In this document: piece by piece, positions 35,585 to 44,177 of the stretch
How the letters are laid out: each line of letters begins with the position of its first letter
Numbering within the stretch: position 1 is the stretch's first letter
Assembly: GCA_041739525.1 (NCBI GenBank)
Contig: JBGSNQ010000015.1
Location: 1 to 64,000 of the forward strand
Source of the DNA: DATJGR01 sp041739525
GTDB lineage: Bacteria; Pseudomonadota; Gammaproteobacteria; Pseudomonadales; Azotimanducaceae
Direction of reading: 5' to 3'
DNA length: 64,000 bases
Notes under the pieces: model-generated
Told to the model about the DNA's origin: nothing
What the model saw: the letters and a program-made list of their open reading frames with translations, nothing else
Databases searched by the model: none
Made by a program: the position numbers and the translations under genes

Positions 35585-37777
35585 ATGGCTGACCTCGTCG
35601 GCGAATCGTTGGGTCCGTACATGATCACCGAGCGAATTGGTCGCGGTGGCATGGCCGACGTGTACAAGGCGTTCCACACCAGCTTGTCGGTCTATCGCGC
35701 AGTCAAGGTGATTCGTTCCGAGTTCGTGACCTCCGACGACTTCCGCACCCGCTTTCAGAAGGAAGCCCGTTCAGTGGCGCAGTTGCGCCATCCCAACATC
35801 GTCCAGGTGCATGACTTCGGCAGTCACGGCGACGCGTTCTTCATGGTGATGGAGTACATCGAAGGCAGGGACCTGAAGAAGCTGCTGCGAGCCGAAGGAC
35901 GAATCGATCCGGTTCGACGCGCCGTCGAACTGGTGCTCCAGATCGCCGCAGCGTTGGAGTACGCGCACGGACGGGGACTGATTCACCGCGACATCAAACC
36001 CGAAAACGTCATGATCGATGCAGAAGGGCGCCCGGTCCTGACGGACTTCGGTATTGCAAAGCTCATCACTGGCAGTAGCAACCTCACGCAAACGGGCGCG
36101 GGCATCGGCACGCCCGCATACATGTCGCCAGAGCAGGCGCAGGGCCTCTCCGACGTTGGCCCCGAGGCAGACATCTACGCGCTTAGCGTGGTGTTGTTCG
36201 AACTGTTGACGGGGCGCGTGCCGTTTGAAGCCGATACACCCGTGGCCGTGATCCTGAAGTCGATTCGCGATCCGCTGCCGATGCCACGCAGCTTGCGGCC
36301 CGAAATGAGCGAGGCGCTGCAGGCAGTCATTATCAAAGGGACGGCAAAATCGCCCGAGGATCGCTATTCGACCGTATCGCAACTACGCCACGCGCTCGAA
36401 CGCACTCTCGAGGAGGGAGCACCAAAAGACAGTTTTGCGGGCGCTACCGTGGTTCCGACCGTGAGTGCATACGCTCGCGGCGAAAAGACGAGTGCAACTG
36501 CTCCGAAAAGTCGCGCGCTCATTGCGAGTGCCAGTGCGGGTTTGGCGTTGGCCGCCGTTGCATACCTTTGGATGTCGCGCGAACGCGTGCACACCGAACC
36601 TTTGGTGCAGCCCTCGGCAGCAGTCGCGGCATCCGGAGTGAGCGCCGAACCGTCGAGGGTCGTTGCTGCGGCAGTTTCGCCTGCGACGATCGCCCGATTG
36701 ACGTTCGATCAACCAACGATTGCGAAGACCGAGCATCCCGGTGATCGGTTCGAGTACACGTTCGATGGCGCTTCGGGTGCGACGGTCTTTTTCGCGCACG
36801 AACGCGGCAACACGACAACACGCTTCGTATTGACGGCGCCGGACGGGGGGCACGTGTTCGAAACCACGTCGAGCGACCGTCCACGCGTGCTGCCCCAAAC
36901 GGGAGCATACCGACTCACGGTCGAACCGCAGGGCGACGTACCGACGGAAATCGAATTCACGCTGTGGCGTCTGACGCAGCCGACAATCGACGGCGGGAAA
37001 ATCGAGCCCAACGTACTGGTCGAGGGGCGAACCGACATCCCCGGTCAGGTTGAACAGTTTCGGATCGATGCAAAGGCCGGCCAGCAGATCACGTTTGCGC
37101 TCGATCGAGCATCCGAGGCCACGGACTTCAGGTTGATCGACTCCAATGGCAATCAAGAGATCTTCGCTACCGATCGTGACACCGGGACCATCAAGTTGCC
37201 GCGGACCGGGACCTATCTGCTGGTAGCGGACCCACGTTTCGACAGGCCGAGCGAATACGCCTTCACGGTTCGCTCTCCAATACGGGATCGCTTGAACGCA
37301 GAGCCGGTTGCCAACGACAAACCCGCACATGCGGTCGCGCCGATGCCGACACAATCGCCGGCGGACGTACCTGTTCTGTCGAGCCCATCCAGCGGTACGA
37401 CGGCGGCGGGCGCTGCGGCACCGGGGTCATCCGGCGGCAATTTGAATCAGGTCGTAAAGGGTGTGACGACGCAGAGAGATCTGCTCGGCCTGTTCGGCGG
37501 ACCCAACCTGACGACGCGCGACGCCGAAGGTCGGGAGGTGTGGGTCTACGAGCGCTCGACTACCCAGACAGAGACGCGTAGCGCGACGAACTCGGCCTCA
37601 GGCAGGGTCGATTTCTCGGCCTTCTGGAGCGCCGGGGAAGCCGGCGCGAACGCTTCGACCGGGCAATCTGCAAGTGCGTTGAGCACGGGTTCGTCGATTC
37701 GTACCGTCACGGTCATCGTGACCTTCGCGAAGAATCGAACAGTTTTCGACTACACGATCAAAGCGAACTACTTCTGA
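35585..37777 (+). CDS. transmembrane Ser/Thr protein kinase with periplasmic PPC-like repeats and lipoprotein-like C-terminus
   Basis: 730 residues from ATG 35585. Kinase domain (about 10-275): GRGGMADVY loop, AVK Lys41, helix-C Glu60, HRDIKPEN (134-141), DFG (154-156) and SPEQ (181-184), all catalytic residues present. One helix (311-330) crosses the membrane. The periplasmic part has two beta-sandwich repeats resembling PPC domains (about 370-460 and 475-563), a Pro/Ser/Ala linker, and a final domain (620-730) matching the lipoprotein at 33686: VKGVTTQRDLLGLFGGPNL, EVWVYERST, VTVIVTF and DYTIKANYF. It probably senses something in the envelope and phosphorylates unknown cytosolic targets. 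It is last in the run of three lipoproteins. Confidence 0.88.
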   Translation: MADLVGESLGPYMITERIGRGGMADVYKAFHTSLSVYRAVKVIRSEFVTSDDFRTRFQKEARSVAQLRHPNIVQVHDFGSHGDAFFMVMEYIEGRDLKKLLRAEGRIDPVRRAVELVLQIAAALEYAHGRGLIHRDIKPENVMIDAEGRPVLTDFGIAKLITGSSNLTQTGAGIGTPAYMSPEQAQGLSDVGPEADIYALSVVLFELLTGRVPFEADTPVAVILKSIRDPLPMPRSLRPEMSEALQAVIIKGTAKSPEDRYSTVSQLRHALERTLEEGAPKDSFAGATVVPTVSAYARGEKTSATAPKSRALIASASAGLALAAVAYLWMSRERVHTEPLVQPSAAVAASGVSAEPSRVVAAAVSPATIARLTFDQPTIAKTEHPGDRFEYTFDGASGATVFFAHERGNTTTRFVLTAPDGGHVFETTSSDRPRVLPQTGAYRLTVEPQGDVPTEIEFTLWRLTQPTIDGGKIEPNVLVEGRTDIPGQVEQFRIDAKAGQQITFALDRASEATDFRLIDSNGNQEIFATDRDTGTIKLPRTGTYLLVADPRFDRPSEYAFTVRSPIRDRLNAEPVANDKPAHAVAPMPTQSPADVPVLSSPSSGTTAAGAAAPGSSGGNLNQVVKGVTTQRDLLGLFGGPNLTTRDAEGREVWVYERSTTQTETRSATNSASGRVDFSAFWSAGEAGANASTGQSASALSTGSSIRTVTVIVTFAKNRTVFDYTIKANYF

Positions 37778-37801
37778 GGTCGAGGGCAATAGCCTCAGCG
37801 C

Positions 37802-38065
37802 TCAGCGCCAGCTCTTGCGCAGGCGCTTATAGGCCCGGTCGAGGTCCGCGACCACCTGCCGCAACGAGGCTGCCACTTCTCCGGCGGAGGCTTTCGCCTC
37901 GTTTCCGAAGGAGTCGAACCTCTCTTCGAGGTTCTCCCACTTCTTCTCCAACTCTTCCCATTCCTGCTTGACCTCGGCCTTGGCGAGGTGGAGTTGCAGA
38001 TTCAATTCGTCGCGTTCCTGACGCAGGCTTTCGATGAGATCGTCGAGCTTGATCTTCTCGGCCAT
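37802..38065 (-). CDS. small coiled-coil protein
   Basis: 87 residues from ATG 38065, preceded on the coding strand by AAAGGAAA. Almost entirely helical and charged: DDLIESLRQERDELNLQL, EELEKKWENLEERFD and DLDRAYKRLRKSW suggest a coiled coil. No signal peptide. Such small proteins are common beside TetR-type operons but their role is unknown. It is probably the third gene of the TetR/synthetase-like operon, after a 74-bp gap, and converges on the kinase gene. Confidence 0.7.
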   Translation of the reverse strand: MAEKIKLDDLIESLRQERDELNLQLHLAKAEVKQEWEELEKKWENLEERFDSFGNEAKASAGEVAASLRQVVADLDRAYKRLRKSWR

Positions 38066-38139
38066 GGTTTTTCCTTTCTGTTTGGGTTGCCAGCCATGGG
38101 GTCGGCCCGTGGCGGGGCGGTGCGGTCTTCGTCGCGACA

Positions 38140-39075
38140 TTAGGATGCTCCGATGGCGAGTGCAACTCGGTCGATGCCAAGACCGCTGATGAAGCAGCGT
38201 TCCTTCGCGCTGCCGACCAGACGCTGCGTCCAGTCAACGCTGCCGCCGTCGCTGGTTTCGAAGGCGTCGCCACCGAAGGACGCGTGCACCTTGAAGCAGA
38301 ACGTCTCGTAGTAGCCGCGTCCGCTCTCGCGTGCATCGTCGTCGACGCAGGTTACGGTGCCAACCGTTGCGAGTGCCGATCGAACGGAATCCTTGATCCC
38401 GGCGGCACTCCCCCCCGAGAGATCCGTTAGAAATGCCGTGACCGATTTTGCGCCGAGCGCGGCCAGCGCGTGCGCATGGGTTCGCAGATGTTCGGAAGCC
38501 TCGGCCGCTTCGAATGCACGTCCGCCGGCGTCGCGGCCGGCGCTGACGAGACCGAATAACTGGAAGTGTGCGAACCGCCCCGGCCCCGATACCTTCTGAG
38601 CCCGAACGACGCGCTGTAGTGCGCCGAGGCGAATCAAGTCCGCCGACTTCGGCTCCTGACGCAATCGCGCGATGCGCCGCGTTGCCGCTTCGAGCGAAAG
38701 CGCGTTGGTCGGATCGGCCGCCACTTCGTTCTGGCGCGTGGTCGAGACGACCTTGTTCTGATCAACCGTCGCAATTGCGCTGTGCGTGCCCAACGGTACC
38801 AACGGGGCGAGCGCCAGCATCTCGAACGCGCCCGCGCTCGCCGCGATCAGCGCATCTTCGACCCGGCGCAACAATGGGAACGGCACGATGGGTGCGAGCA
38901 CGAAGCGGTCGGTGGCATAGCGGTGCAGCAGTTCGCTTGGGCGCACGCGCGTGGCGCGACGCCGCAGAACATCGAGCAGCAACGACGTCAGGTCGGCACC
39001 TCCCAACCCTTCAAGCGCAGCGACGAGCTTCGGCATTCCGAGTTCGTCGAGCACACGATCTACCGGTTGTTTCAT
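38140..39075 (-). CDS. unknown protein with possible class II aminoacyl-tRNA-synthetase-like core
   Basis: 311 residues from ATG 39075, which overlaps the TetR stop (ATGA). I do not recognise the family with certainty. Visible features: FVLAPIVPFPLLRRVEDAL, LVPLGTHSAIATVDQNKVV, RQNEVAADPTNALSLEA, GPGRFAHFQLFGLVSAG, and a C-terminal ISGLGIDRVALAIG. The last resembles class II synthetase motif 3 (Gly-rich, invariant Arg, hydrophobic helix), and RFAHFQLF could be a motif 2 analogue. There is no anticodon-binding domain. A synthetase paralogue ligating something other than tRNA is possible but is inference. Confidence 0.55.
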   Translation of the reverse strand: MKQPVDRVLDELGMPKLVAALEGLGGADLTSLLLDVLRRRATRVRPSELLHRYATDRFVLAPIVPFPLLRRVEDALIAASAGAFEMLALAPLVPLGTHSAIATVDQNKVVSTTRQNEVAADPTNALSLEAATRRIARLRQEPKSADLIRLGALQRVVRAQKVSGPGRFAHFQLFGLVSAGRDAGGRAFEAAEASEHLRTHAHALAALGAKSVTAFLTDLSGGSAAGIKDSVRSALATVGTVTCVDDDARESGRGYYETFCFKVHASFGGDAFETSDGGSVDWTQRLVGSAKERCFISGLGIDRVALAIGAS

Positions 39076-39653
39076 TTGCGTTCGTTCCACGTTGAGGTCG
39101 CGAGCAGACGGTCGACCAGAGCGTGCGCATACGTTTCGTCCTGCGCGTTCCCCGTCAACATGCGCCAGTAGAGAGGTGCAAGCACGTGATCGAGTATCTC
39201 GAACGCGTTCGGTGCCTTCTCGCCGCGACGTTGCGAACGTTCGAGCATCTCGTCGAGGTCGATCCATCGACGCATCAACGCAGTCGTCCGTCCCGCAGAT
39301 GGTGCGAGATCGACCGGCGCGGTTGCAATGACGATGCGATAAAAGGCCGATCCTCGCGCGAGACTGCTAGCGACGTTGCCGGCCCAAGCCTTCAGATCAC
39401 CCTCGAGGCTTCCCGTATCGGGCAACGGCCAGTCTGCTGCAAGCCGGTCCACCGCCACGTCCATCAGCAGCGTCGGCAAATCGCCCCAGCGCCGGTAAAG
39501 GCTGGTCACCGCGATACCGGCCCGCTCGGCGATTGCCGCCATGGAAATGTCGGAAGCGGATCGTTCACTCAGTAGTTCGGCGACCGCATCGGCGACCGAA
39601 TTTCGGACCCGGGCACTGCGTCCGCCGGGTCTGGATTTGACGATCTTTTCCAT
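39072..39653 (-). CDS. TetR family transcriptional regulator
   Basis: 193 residues. Basic N-terminus, then a TetR helix-turn-helix (about 12-58): VADAVAELLSERSASDISM, AAIAERAGIAVTSLYRRWGDLPTLL. The C-terminal ligand domain resembles the TetR_C group with WRMLTGNA. It diverges from the alpha/beta hydrolase gene across a 67-bp gap and overlaps the next gene by four bases, so it probably controls its own operon and the divergent hydrolase in response to an unknown ligand. Confidence 0.88.
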   Translation of the reverse strand: MEKIVKSRPGGRSARVRNSVADAVAELLSERSASDISMAAIAERAGIAVTSLYRRWGDLPTLLMDVAVDRLAADWPLPDTGSLEGDLKAWAGNVASSLARGSAFYRIVIATAPVDLAPSAGRTTALMRRWIDLDEMLERSQRRGEKAPNAFEILDHVLAPLYWRMLTGNAQDETYAHALVDRLLATSTWNERK

Positions 39654-39720
39654 TAAAGCTATTTTAGTTGCGTTAGTTATTTAGCGCCATTCTGCAGCGA
39701 CCCGATGAAGGAGGCATTCG
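39654..39720. promoter_or_regulatory. divergent promoter region between TetR and hydrolase genes
   Basis: An AT-rich island in GC-rich surroundings with two TTAGTT direct repeats nine bases apart (39664-39669 and 39673-39678) and a further TTAG (39681-39684). Outer GCTA/TAGC ends (39658-39661, 39682-39685) are only weakly dyadic. This is where a TetR operator would be expected; no clean palindrome is visible. AAGGAGG (39708-39714 area) is the ribosome-binding site of the hydrolase. Confidence 0.4.
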
Positions 39721-41064
39721 ATGCTGACCCGACGAAAAGCGATCTTAGCCGGTGCGACGGCGGCGGTGAGTGCGGCAACCGCCGCCGAGGTGCCGCCGAT
39801 ACCCTCCGCGTCGACGGCATCCCCTCCGGCGACTGGGTCAGGTGCGCTGCTGTTCGCGAACGATCCGCAGTTCTGGTTCGAGACCAAGCGCGTGTTCGGC
39901 GCCGCCGACTACGGTGGTGCCGAGTTCGGCGAAGTGCTTGCCATCTCGCATGCGATCACTCCGGGCGACTACGAGAGTTGGTACACGCAGTGGAATGCGT
40001 TCGCGGAACGTCGTGCGGCGGAAGCTGCGGACCAGGCGGCGCGCAAACATCCCGTGAGCGCGCGCGACAACTGGCTGCGTGCGTCGAACTATTTCCGTTC
40101 GTCGGAATTCTTCCTGCATGCCGACGCGAAAGACCCACGCATCGCAAACGCATATCGCCGTTCGGTCGATTGCTATCTGCGCGCGGTCGAATGCTTCAAC
40201 GGTGAGATCGAACCTGTCGAGATTCCCTATGAAGGCACGACGCTGCCCGGCTACTTCCACCATGCGATCGAGCATGCGATCGGGTCGGGCAAGCGGCATG
40301 CGACGTTGATCGCACACACCGGCTTCGATGGTTCCGCAGAAGAGATGCACTTCATGGCGGCGCGCGCCGCGGTCGAACGCGGCTACAACGTGCTGGTGTT
40401 CGATGGCCCCGGGCAATTCGGGCCGCTGCATCGCGCCGGCATGGTGTTTCGTCCGGATTGGGAAGCGGTGATCACGCCGGTGGTCGATTACGTGGTGGCG
40501 CGCAAAGACGTCGATCCGAAGAGAGTAGCGTTGATGGGCATGAGTCTCGGCGGTTTGCTCGCGCCGCGCGCGGCGGCATTCGAAAAGCGGCTCGTAGCGT
40601 GTATCGCCAATGACGGTGTGTACGACTTCGGCGCGCCGTTTCTCGCGACCGTGCCGACCGATCAGCGCGAGGCTTTCATCGCGGCGATCCGTGCACCACA
40701 AGCACCGGAAATCGATCGCGCGTTGGAACAGGCGATGGCGGCGAGCCCGACCGCGCGTTGGGCGCTTACGCACGGCATGTATGCGATGGGCGCGCCGACC
40801 GCGCGCGCGTATGTCGCGATGACGCTGCAATACAACCTGCGCGACGGTGTCGCCGAATCGATCAAGTGCCCGATGTTGGTGACCGATGCCGAGAATGATC
40901 TGTTCTTCAAAGGCCAGCCCGACGAACTGTACGACCACCTCACCTGTCGCAAGACGATGTTCCGCTTCACCGAAGCGGAAGGCGCCGGCGCGCATTGCGA
41001 AGTGGGCGCGAGCCGGCTCGCGCTTGGTCGCATCTACGACTGGCTCGACGAGACGCTCGCATAG
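39721..41064 (+). CDS. alpha/beta hydrolase of the pseudooxynicotine-hydrolase-like type, exported
   Basis: 447 residues; strong Shine-Dalgarno GGAGG before ATG 39721. The N-terminus MLTRRKAILAGATAAVSAAT resembles a twin-arginine or similar export signal with only one Arg pair (RR at 4-5). A helical N-terminal domain (about 45-160) is followed by the alpha/beta hydrolase core with nucleophile elbow GMSLGG, VLVFDGPGQ, LVTDAENDLFF (Asp) and GAGAHCEVG (His). This is the layout of C-C bond or ester hydrolases related to 2,6-dihydroxypseudooxynicotine hydrolase. The substrate is unknown; probable TetR control. Confidence 0.8.
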   Translation: MLTRRKAILAGATAAVSAATAAEVPPIPSASTASPPATGSGALLFANDPQFWFETKRVFGAADYGGAEFGEVLAISHAITPGDYESWYTQWNAFAERRAAEAADQAARKHPVSARDNWLRASNYFRSSEFFLHADAKDPRIANAYRRSVDCYLRAVECFNGEIEPVEIPYEGTTLPGYFHHAIEHAIGSGKRHATLIAHTGFDGSAEEMHFMAARAAVERGYNVLVFDGPGQFGPLHRAGMVFRPDWEAVITPVVDYVVARKDVDPKRVALMGMSLGGLLAPRAAAFEKRLVACIANDGVYDFGAPFLATVPTDQREAFIAAIRAPQAPEIDRALEQAMAASPTARWALTHGMYAMGAPTARAYVAMTLQYNLRDGVAESIKCPMLVTDAENDLFFKGQPDELYDHLTCRKTMFRFTEAEGAGAHCEVGASRLALGRIYDWLDETLA

Positions 41065-41138
41065 TCGAGGCGACATCCGTCAGGCGCGGCGTTCCACGAA
41101 TCGGTTATCGTTCGCGAAACCAGCGGGGGAGAGACGAA

Positions 41139-42197
41139 ATGAAAATCGGCACCGGCATCGGCGGATGGTTGACGGGTATCGGCGACGGCGCGCGCAAGGC
41201 GGAAGAGCAGGGCTACGACTTCGTCACGTGCGGCGAACTGTCGCACGACTCAATGCTGACTATGACGGTTGCAGCGACCGCGACGCAGCGCATCGAACTG
41301 CTCACCGGCGTGACGATCGCGTTCCCGCGCAGCCCCATGGTGCTTGCGATGGAAGCGTGGGACTTGCAGCACTACACGAAGGGCCGCTTTGCGATCGGAC
41401 TCGGCAGCCAGGTGAAGGGCCACAACGAGCGCCGCTTCGGCGGCACGTGGAGCGCTCCCGCACCGCGGATGAAGGAATACATCCAGATGATGCAGGCGGT
41501 GTGGGACAGCTGGCAGAACGGCACGAAGCCCGAGTTCCTAGGCAAGTCGTACAAGTACACGTTGATGACGCCGAACTTCAATCCGGGGCCGCTCGATTAT
41601 CCGCGACCGAAGATCTTCCTCGCTGTCGTCGGCGATGCGATGGCGCGCGTTGCGGGTGAAGTGGCCGACGGCATTCTGCCGCACGGCGGCATCATGACCG
41701 ACAAGTACATGCGCGAAGTGATGCTGCCGAACATCAAGATCGGTCTGGAACGATCGGGGCGCACCTGGGACGACATCGACATCAGCGCGAGCGGCTACAC
41801 GGTGTATGGCGAGAACGATGCGGAGATTCACAAAAACCTCGACGGATTGCGGCAGGCGTTGTCGTTCTACGGCTCCACACGCACGTATCACGACGTGCTC
41901 GAACTGCACGGCCTGAAGTATCTCGGCGACAAGCTGCATCAACTGTCGCTGCGCGGTGAGTGGCAAAAGATGCGCGAGGTGATCACCGACGAGGAGTTGC
42001 TGGAGCTTGCGCAGGTGTCGACGTACGACAAGATGCCGCAATTCCTGCGCGAGCATCGCGAGTACGCCAAGCGCACTACGCTCGGCAACGTTCGCTATTC
42101 GACGCCTGACGAGCGTGCTAGGGCGCATGCGGTTATGAAGGAAGTGCAGAAGGTGCGCACGACGGGGGTTCCGCGCGGGATGGAGTTTGGCAAGTAG
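41139..42197 (+). CDS. LLM-class flavin-dependent oxidoreductase (luciferase-like)
   Basis: 352 residues from ATG 41139, with GGGGGAGAG upstream. A luciferase-like TIM barrel: FVTCGELSHDSMLTMTVAA, RIELLTGVTIAFPRSPMVLA, GRFAIGLGSQVKGHNERRFGG, FLAVVGDAMARVAGEVADG. Members use F420 or FMN; many were named from mycobacterial F420-dependent proteins. I see no F420 biosynthesis genes in this window. The substrate is unknown. The response-regulator gene follows after four bases and may share the transcript. Confidence 0.85.
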   Translation: MKIGTGIGGWLTGIGDGARKAEEQGYDFVTCGELSHDSMLTMTVAATATQRIELLTGVTIAFPRSPMVLAMEAWDLQHYTKGRFAIGLGSQVKGHNERRFGGTWSAPAPRMKEYIQMMQAVWDSWQNGTKPEFLGKSYKYTLMTPNFNPGPLDYPRPKIFLAVVGDAMARVAGEVADGILPHGGIMTDKYMREVMLPNIKIGLERSGRTWDDIDISASGYTVYGENDAEIHKNLDGLRQALSFYGSTRTYHDVLELHGLKYLGDKLHQLSLRGEWQKMREVITDEELLELAQVSTYDKMPQFLREHREYAKRTTLGNVRYSTPDERARAHAVMKEVQKVRTTGVPRGMEFGK

Positions 42198-42201
42198 CGT
42201 C

Positions 42202-42888
42202 ATGGGCGAACGCCTGTCCGTGTTGCTCGTCGAGGACCACCGGACGCTCGCCGAGAGCATCGGCGCATACCTCGAAGCCAGCGGCTTCGTCGTCGACTAT
42301 GCGTCCGACGGGCTCACCGCGCTGCACCTCTCCGTGACGCAGCCGTTCGACGCGATCGTGCTCGACATCGGCCTGCCCGGAGTCAATGGGCTCGAGATTT
42401 GTCGCCGCCTGCGTCAGGACGCGCACTCGAACGTGCCCATCATCATGCTGACGGCGCGCGACCAACTCACCGACAAGCTGTCCGGTTTCGACGCCGGTGC
42501 CGACGACTATCTCGTGAAGCCCTTTGCAATGCCGGAGCTCGAAGCGCGGCTCGCGGCCATCATCCGCCGCCGCCGGAGCGAAGCGTTTGCGACAAGTTTT
42601 ACGATCGGCGATCTCACGCTCGATACATCGACCAACGAGGTCACGCGGGCGACAAAGCGGTTGCGGCTCTCGCCGAAGCAGTTCGAGATACTGCGCATGC
42701 TGATGCGGGCGTCGCCCGCCGTCGTTACTCGCGAAGAACTCGAGCGCGCGTTATGGGGCGACGACGTTCCCGACAGCGATGCGCTGCGCAGCCATCTGTA
42801 CAACCTGCGGCGCGCAATCGATCGCGGTTTCGATCACGAGTTGATGGAGACCATCGCCGGTGTCGGATTTCGTATTCGTTCGCCCTGA
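42202..42888 (+). CDS. OmpR/PhoB-family response regulator
   Basis: 228 residues from ATG 42202. Receiver domain with the Glu-Asp acid pair (VEDHRTLAESI), phosphoacceptor Asp55 in AIVLDIGLPG, and LVKPF; winged-helix output domain (about 128-225) with LRLSPKQFEILRMLM, EELERALWG and RSHLYNLRRAID. The last 55 bp overlap, antisense, the 3' end of the sensor kinase gene on the other strand; the pair is probably cognate. Likely target: the direct repeats upstream of the desaturase operon. Confidence 0.9.
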   Translation: MGERLSVLLVEDHRTLAESIGAYLEASGFVVDYASDGLTALHLSVTQPFDAIVLDIGLPGVNGLEICRRLRQDAHSNVPIIMLTARDQLTDKLSGFDAGADDYLVKPFAMPELEARLAAIIRRRRSEAFATSFTIGDLTLDTSTNEVTRATKRLRLSPKQFEILRMLMRASPAVVTREELERALWGDDVPDSDALRSHLYNLRRAIDRGFDHELMETIAGVGFRIRSP

Positions 42889-44177
42889 TCCGTGTCGAAG
42901 GTCAGGGTGACTGTCGTGCCCTCGCCGGGCGCGCTCGACACGTCGATCGACCAGCCGAACTGATCGACCAGCCGGCGAACGATCGCAAGCCCCAGGCCAT
43001 GGCCCTCCCTCGATTGCGACTGCGCGGCGTCGCCGCGGTAAAACGGTTCGAAGATGCGCTCGCGATCCGTCGCGCTCATACCTACGCCGGTGTCGCGCAC
43101 GATGACACTGTCGCTACCGAGTGTGATCGTCACCTCTGCGTCGCGACCGTACGTCAGCGCATTACGCAGCAAGTTCGCAAACGCGATAGCGACGATGCGC
43201 GGCGGCGCCGTTGCGATCGGGTCACCCTCGTCGACGACTCGCACCGAAGCGCCCGTTTCGCGCGCCAAATCTGCAAGCAGATCCACCTGCTCGAGCACGA
43301 CGGTCTTCACTTGGGTGCGTTCGCTGCGTGCGCGCAACTCGTCTTCGCGCGCGAGCAGCAGCAGGCTGTCGATCAGCGATTGCATCTGCGCGACGGCGAG
43401 CCGCATGCGACCCAGCGCTGCGGCGTCGGCAATGGGACGATCGGCGTCGCGTTCCAACAGGTCCAAACAGGCGCGCACGACCGCGATTGGTGTACGCAAT
43501 TCGTGGCTTGCGTCGCCGGTGAAGTTGCGCTCGCGAACGAGAAACGCCTCCAGGCGGTGCGTGAATCGATCGAGAGCCTCGATCATCGATGCAACTTCGG
43601 CGTCAGCGCCGCTTCGTAGGTCGTCGAGATCAAGGCGCGCATTCACGTCGCGGGTCGGGTCGTATGCTTCGAGGCGTTCCGCAAGGCTCACCAGCGGAGA
43701 CACTGCGCGTTGCGACAGACGATACGTAACAAACGACAGTCCATAGATGAAGAGCAACACGATCGCGCCGGGTATGACGCCGAAGTACAGCGTCAGGTCA
43801 GAGACCTGTTGTTGGCGAAACACGAGGTACAAGCGTCCGGCCGGACCGTCGTCGACGAAGAGCAGCGGCCGTTCGCCGGCGAACTCGATGCGGCGAAAGC
43901 CCGGCGGCTGTGCGCGCAGTTCTGTCGGCAAGTTGCTCGAGTCGCCGTTGCGCGCGAGATAGCCGGTCATGTTGTTGGTGTCCGGCAGAGGCTGATCGGG
44001 ATTGTCGGCGAGCCGGGCACGAAAATGTGCGGCTTCGCCTTGCAGCGCCTCACGCGTGAGAACGTCGGAAACGATGAACGTGATGCCCGACACGCCCACG
44101 ATCACTCCCGCGCTGATCACTGCGATCTGCAGTGCAAAGGCGCGACCCAGTCGAGCGCGGACGCCGGTGCGTTTCAC
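42834..44177 (-). CDS. sensor histidine kinase, last gene of the lipid-modification operon
   Basis: 447 residues from GTG 44177, which overlaps the stop of the methyltransferase gene (GTGA). Helices at about 15-37 and 129-150 flank a periplasmic sensor region of about 90 residues; HAMP-like linker (about 150-205); HisKA with GDASHELRTPIAVVRA (His225); HATPase with LLRNALTYG, VRDTGVGM, and GHGLGLAIVRRLV. The C-terminal residues after the HATPase domain are encoded in the 55-bp antisense overlap with the OmpR-family regulator. It likely monitors envelope or lipid state and phosphorylates that regulator. Confidence 0.88.
   Translation of the reverse strand: MKRTGVRARLGRAFALQIAVISAGVIVGVSGITFIVSDVLTREALQGEAAHFRARLADNPDQPLPDTNNMTGYLARNGDSSNLPTELRAQPPGFRRIEFAGERPLLFVDDGPAGRLYLVFRQQQVSDLTLYFGVIPGAIVLLFIYGLSFVTYRLSQRAVSPLVSLAERLEAYDPTRDVNARLDLDDLRSGADAEVASMIEALDRFTHRLEAFLVRERNFTGDASHELRTPIAVVRACLDLLERDADRPIADAAALGRMRLAVAQMQSLIDSLLLLAREDELRARSERTQVKTVVLEQVDLLADLARETGASVRVVDEGDPIATAPPRIVAIAFANLLRNALTYGRDAEVTITLGSDSVIVRDTGVGMSATDRERIFEPFYRGDAAQSQSREGHGLGLAIVRRLVDQFGWSIDVSSAPGEGTTVTLTFDTDQGERIRNPTPAMVSINS

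Noticed and set aside
36600..36700. Possible signal peptide or break within the kinase
   Set aside because: The Ala/Val/Ser-rich stretch after the membrane helix is a linker; the frame is continuous and no second start is needed.
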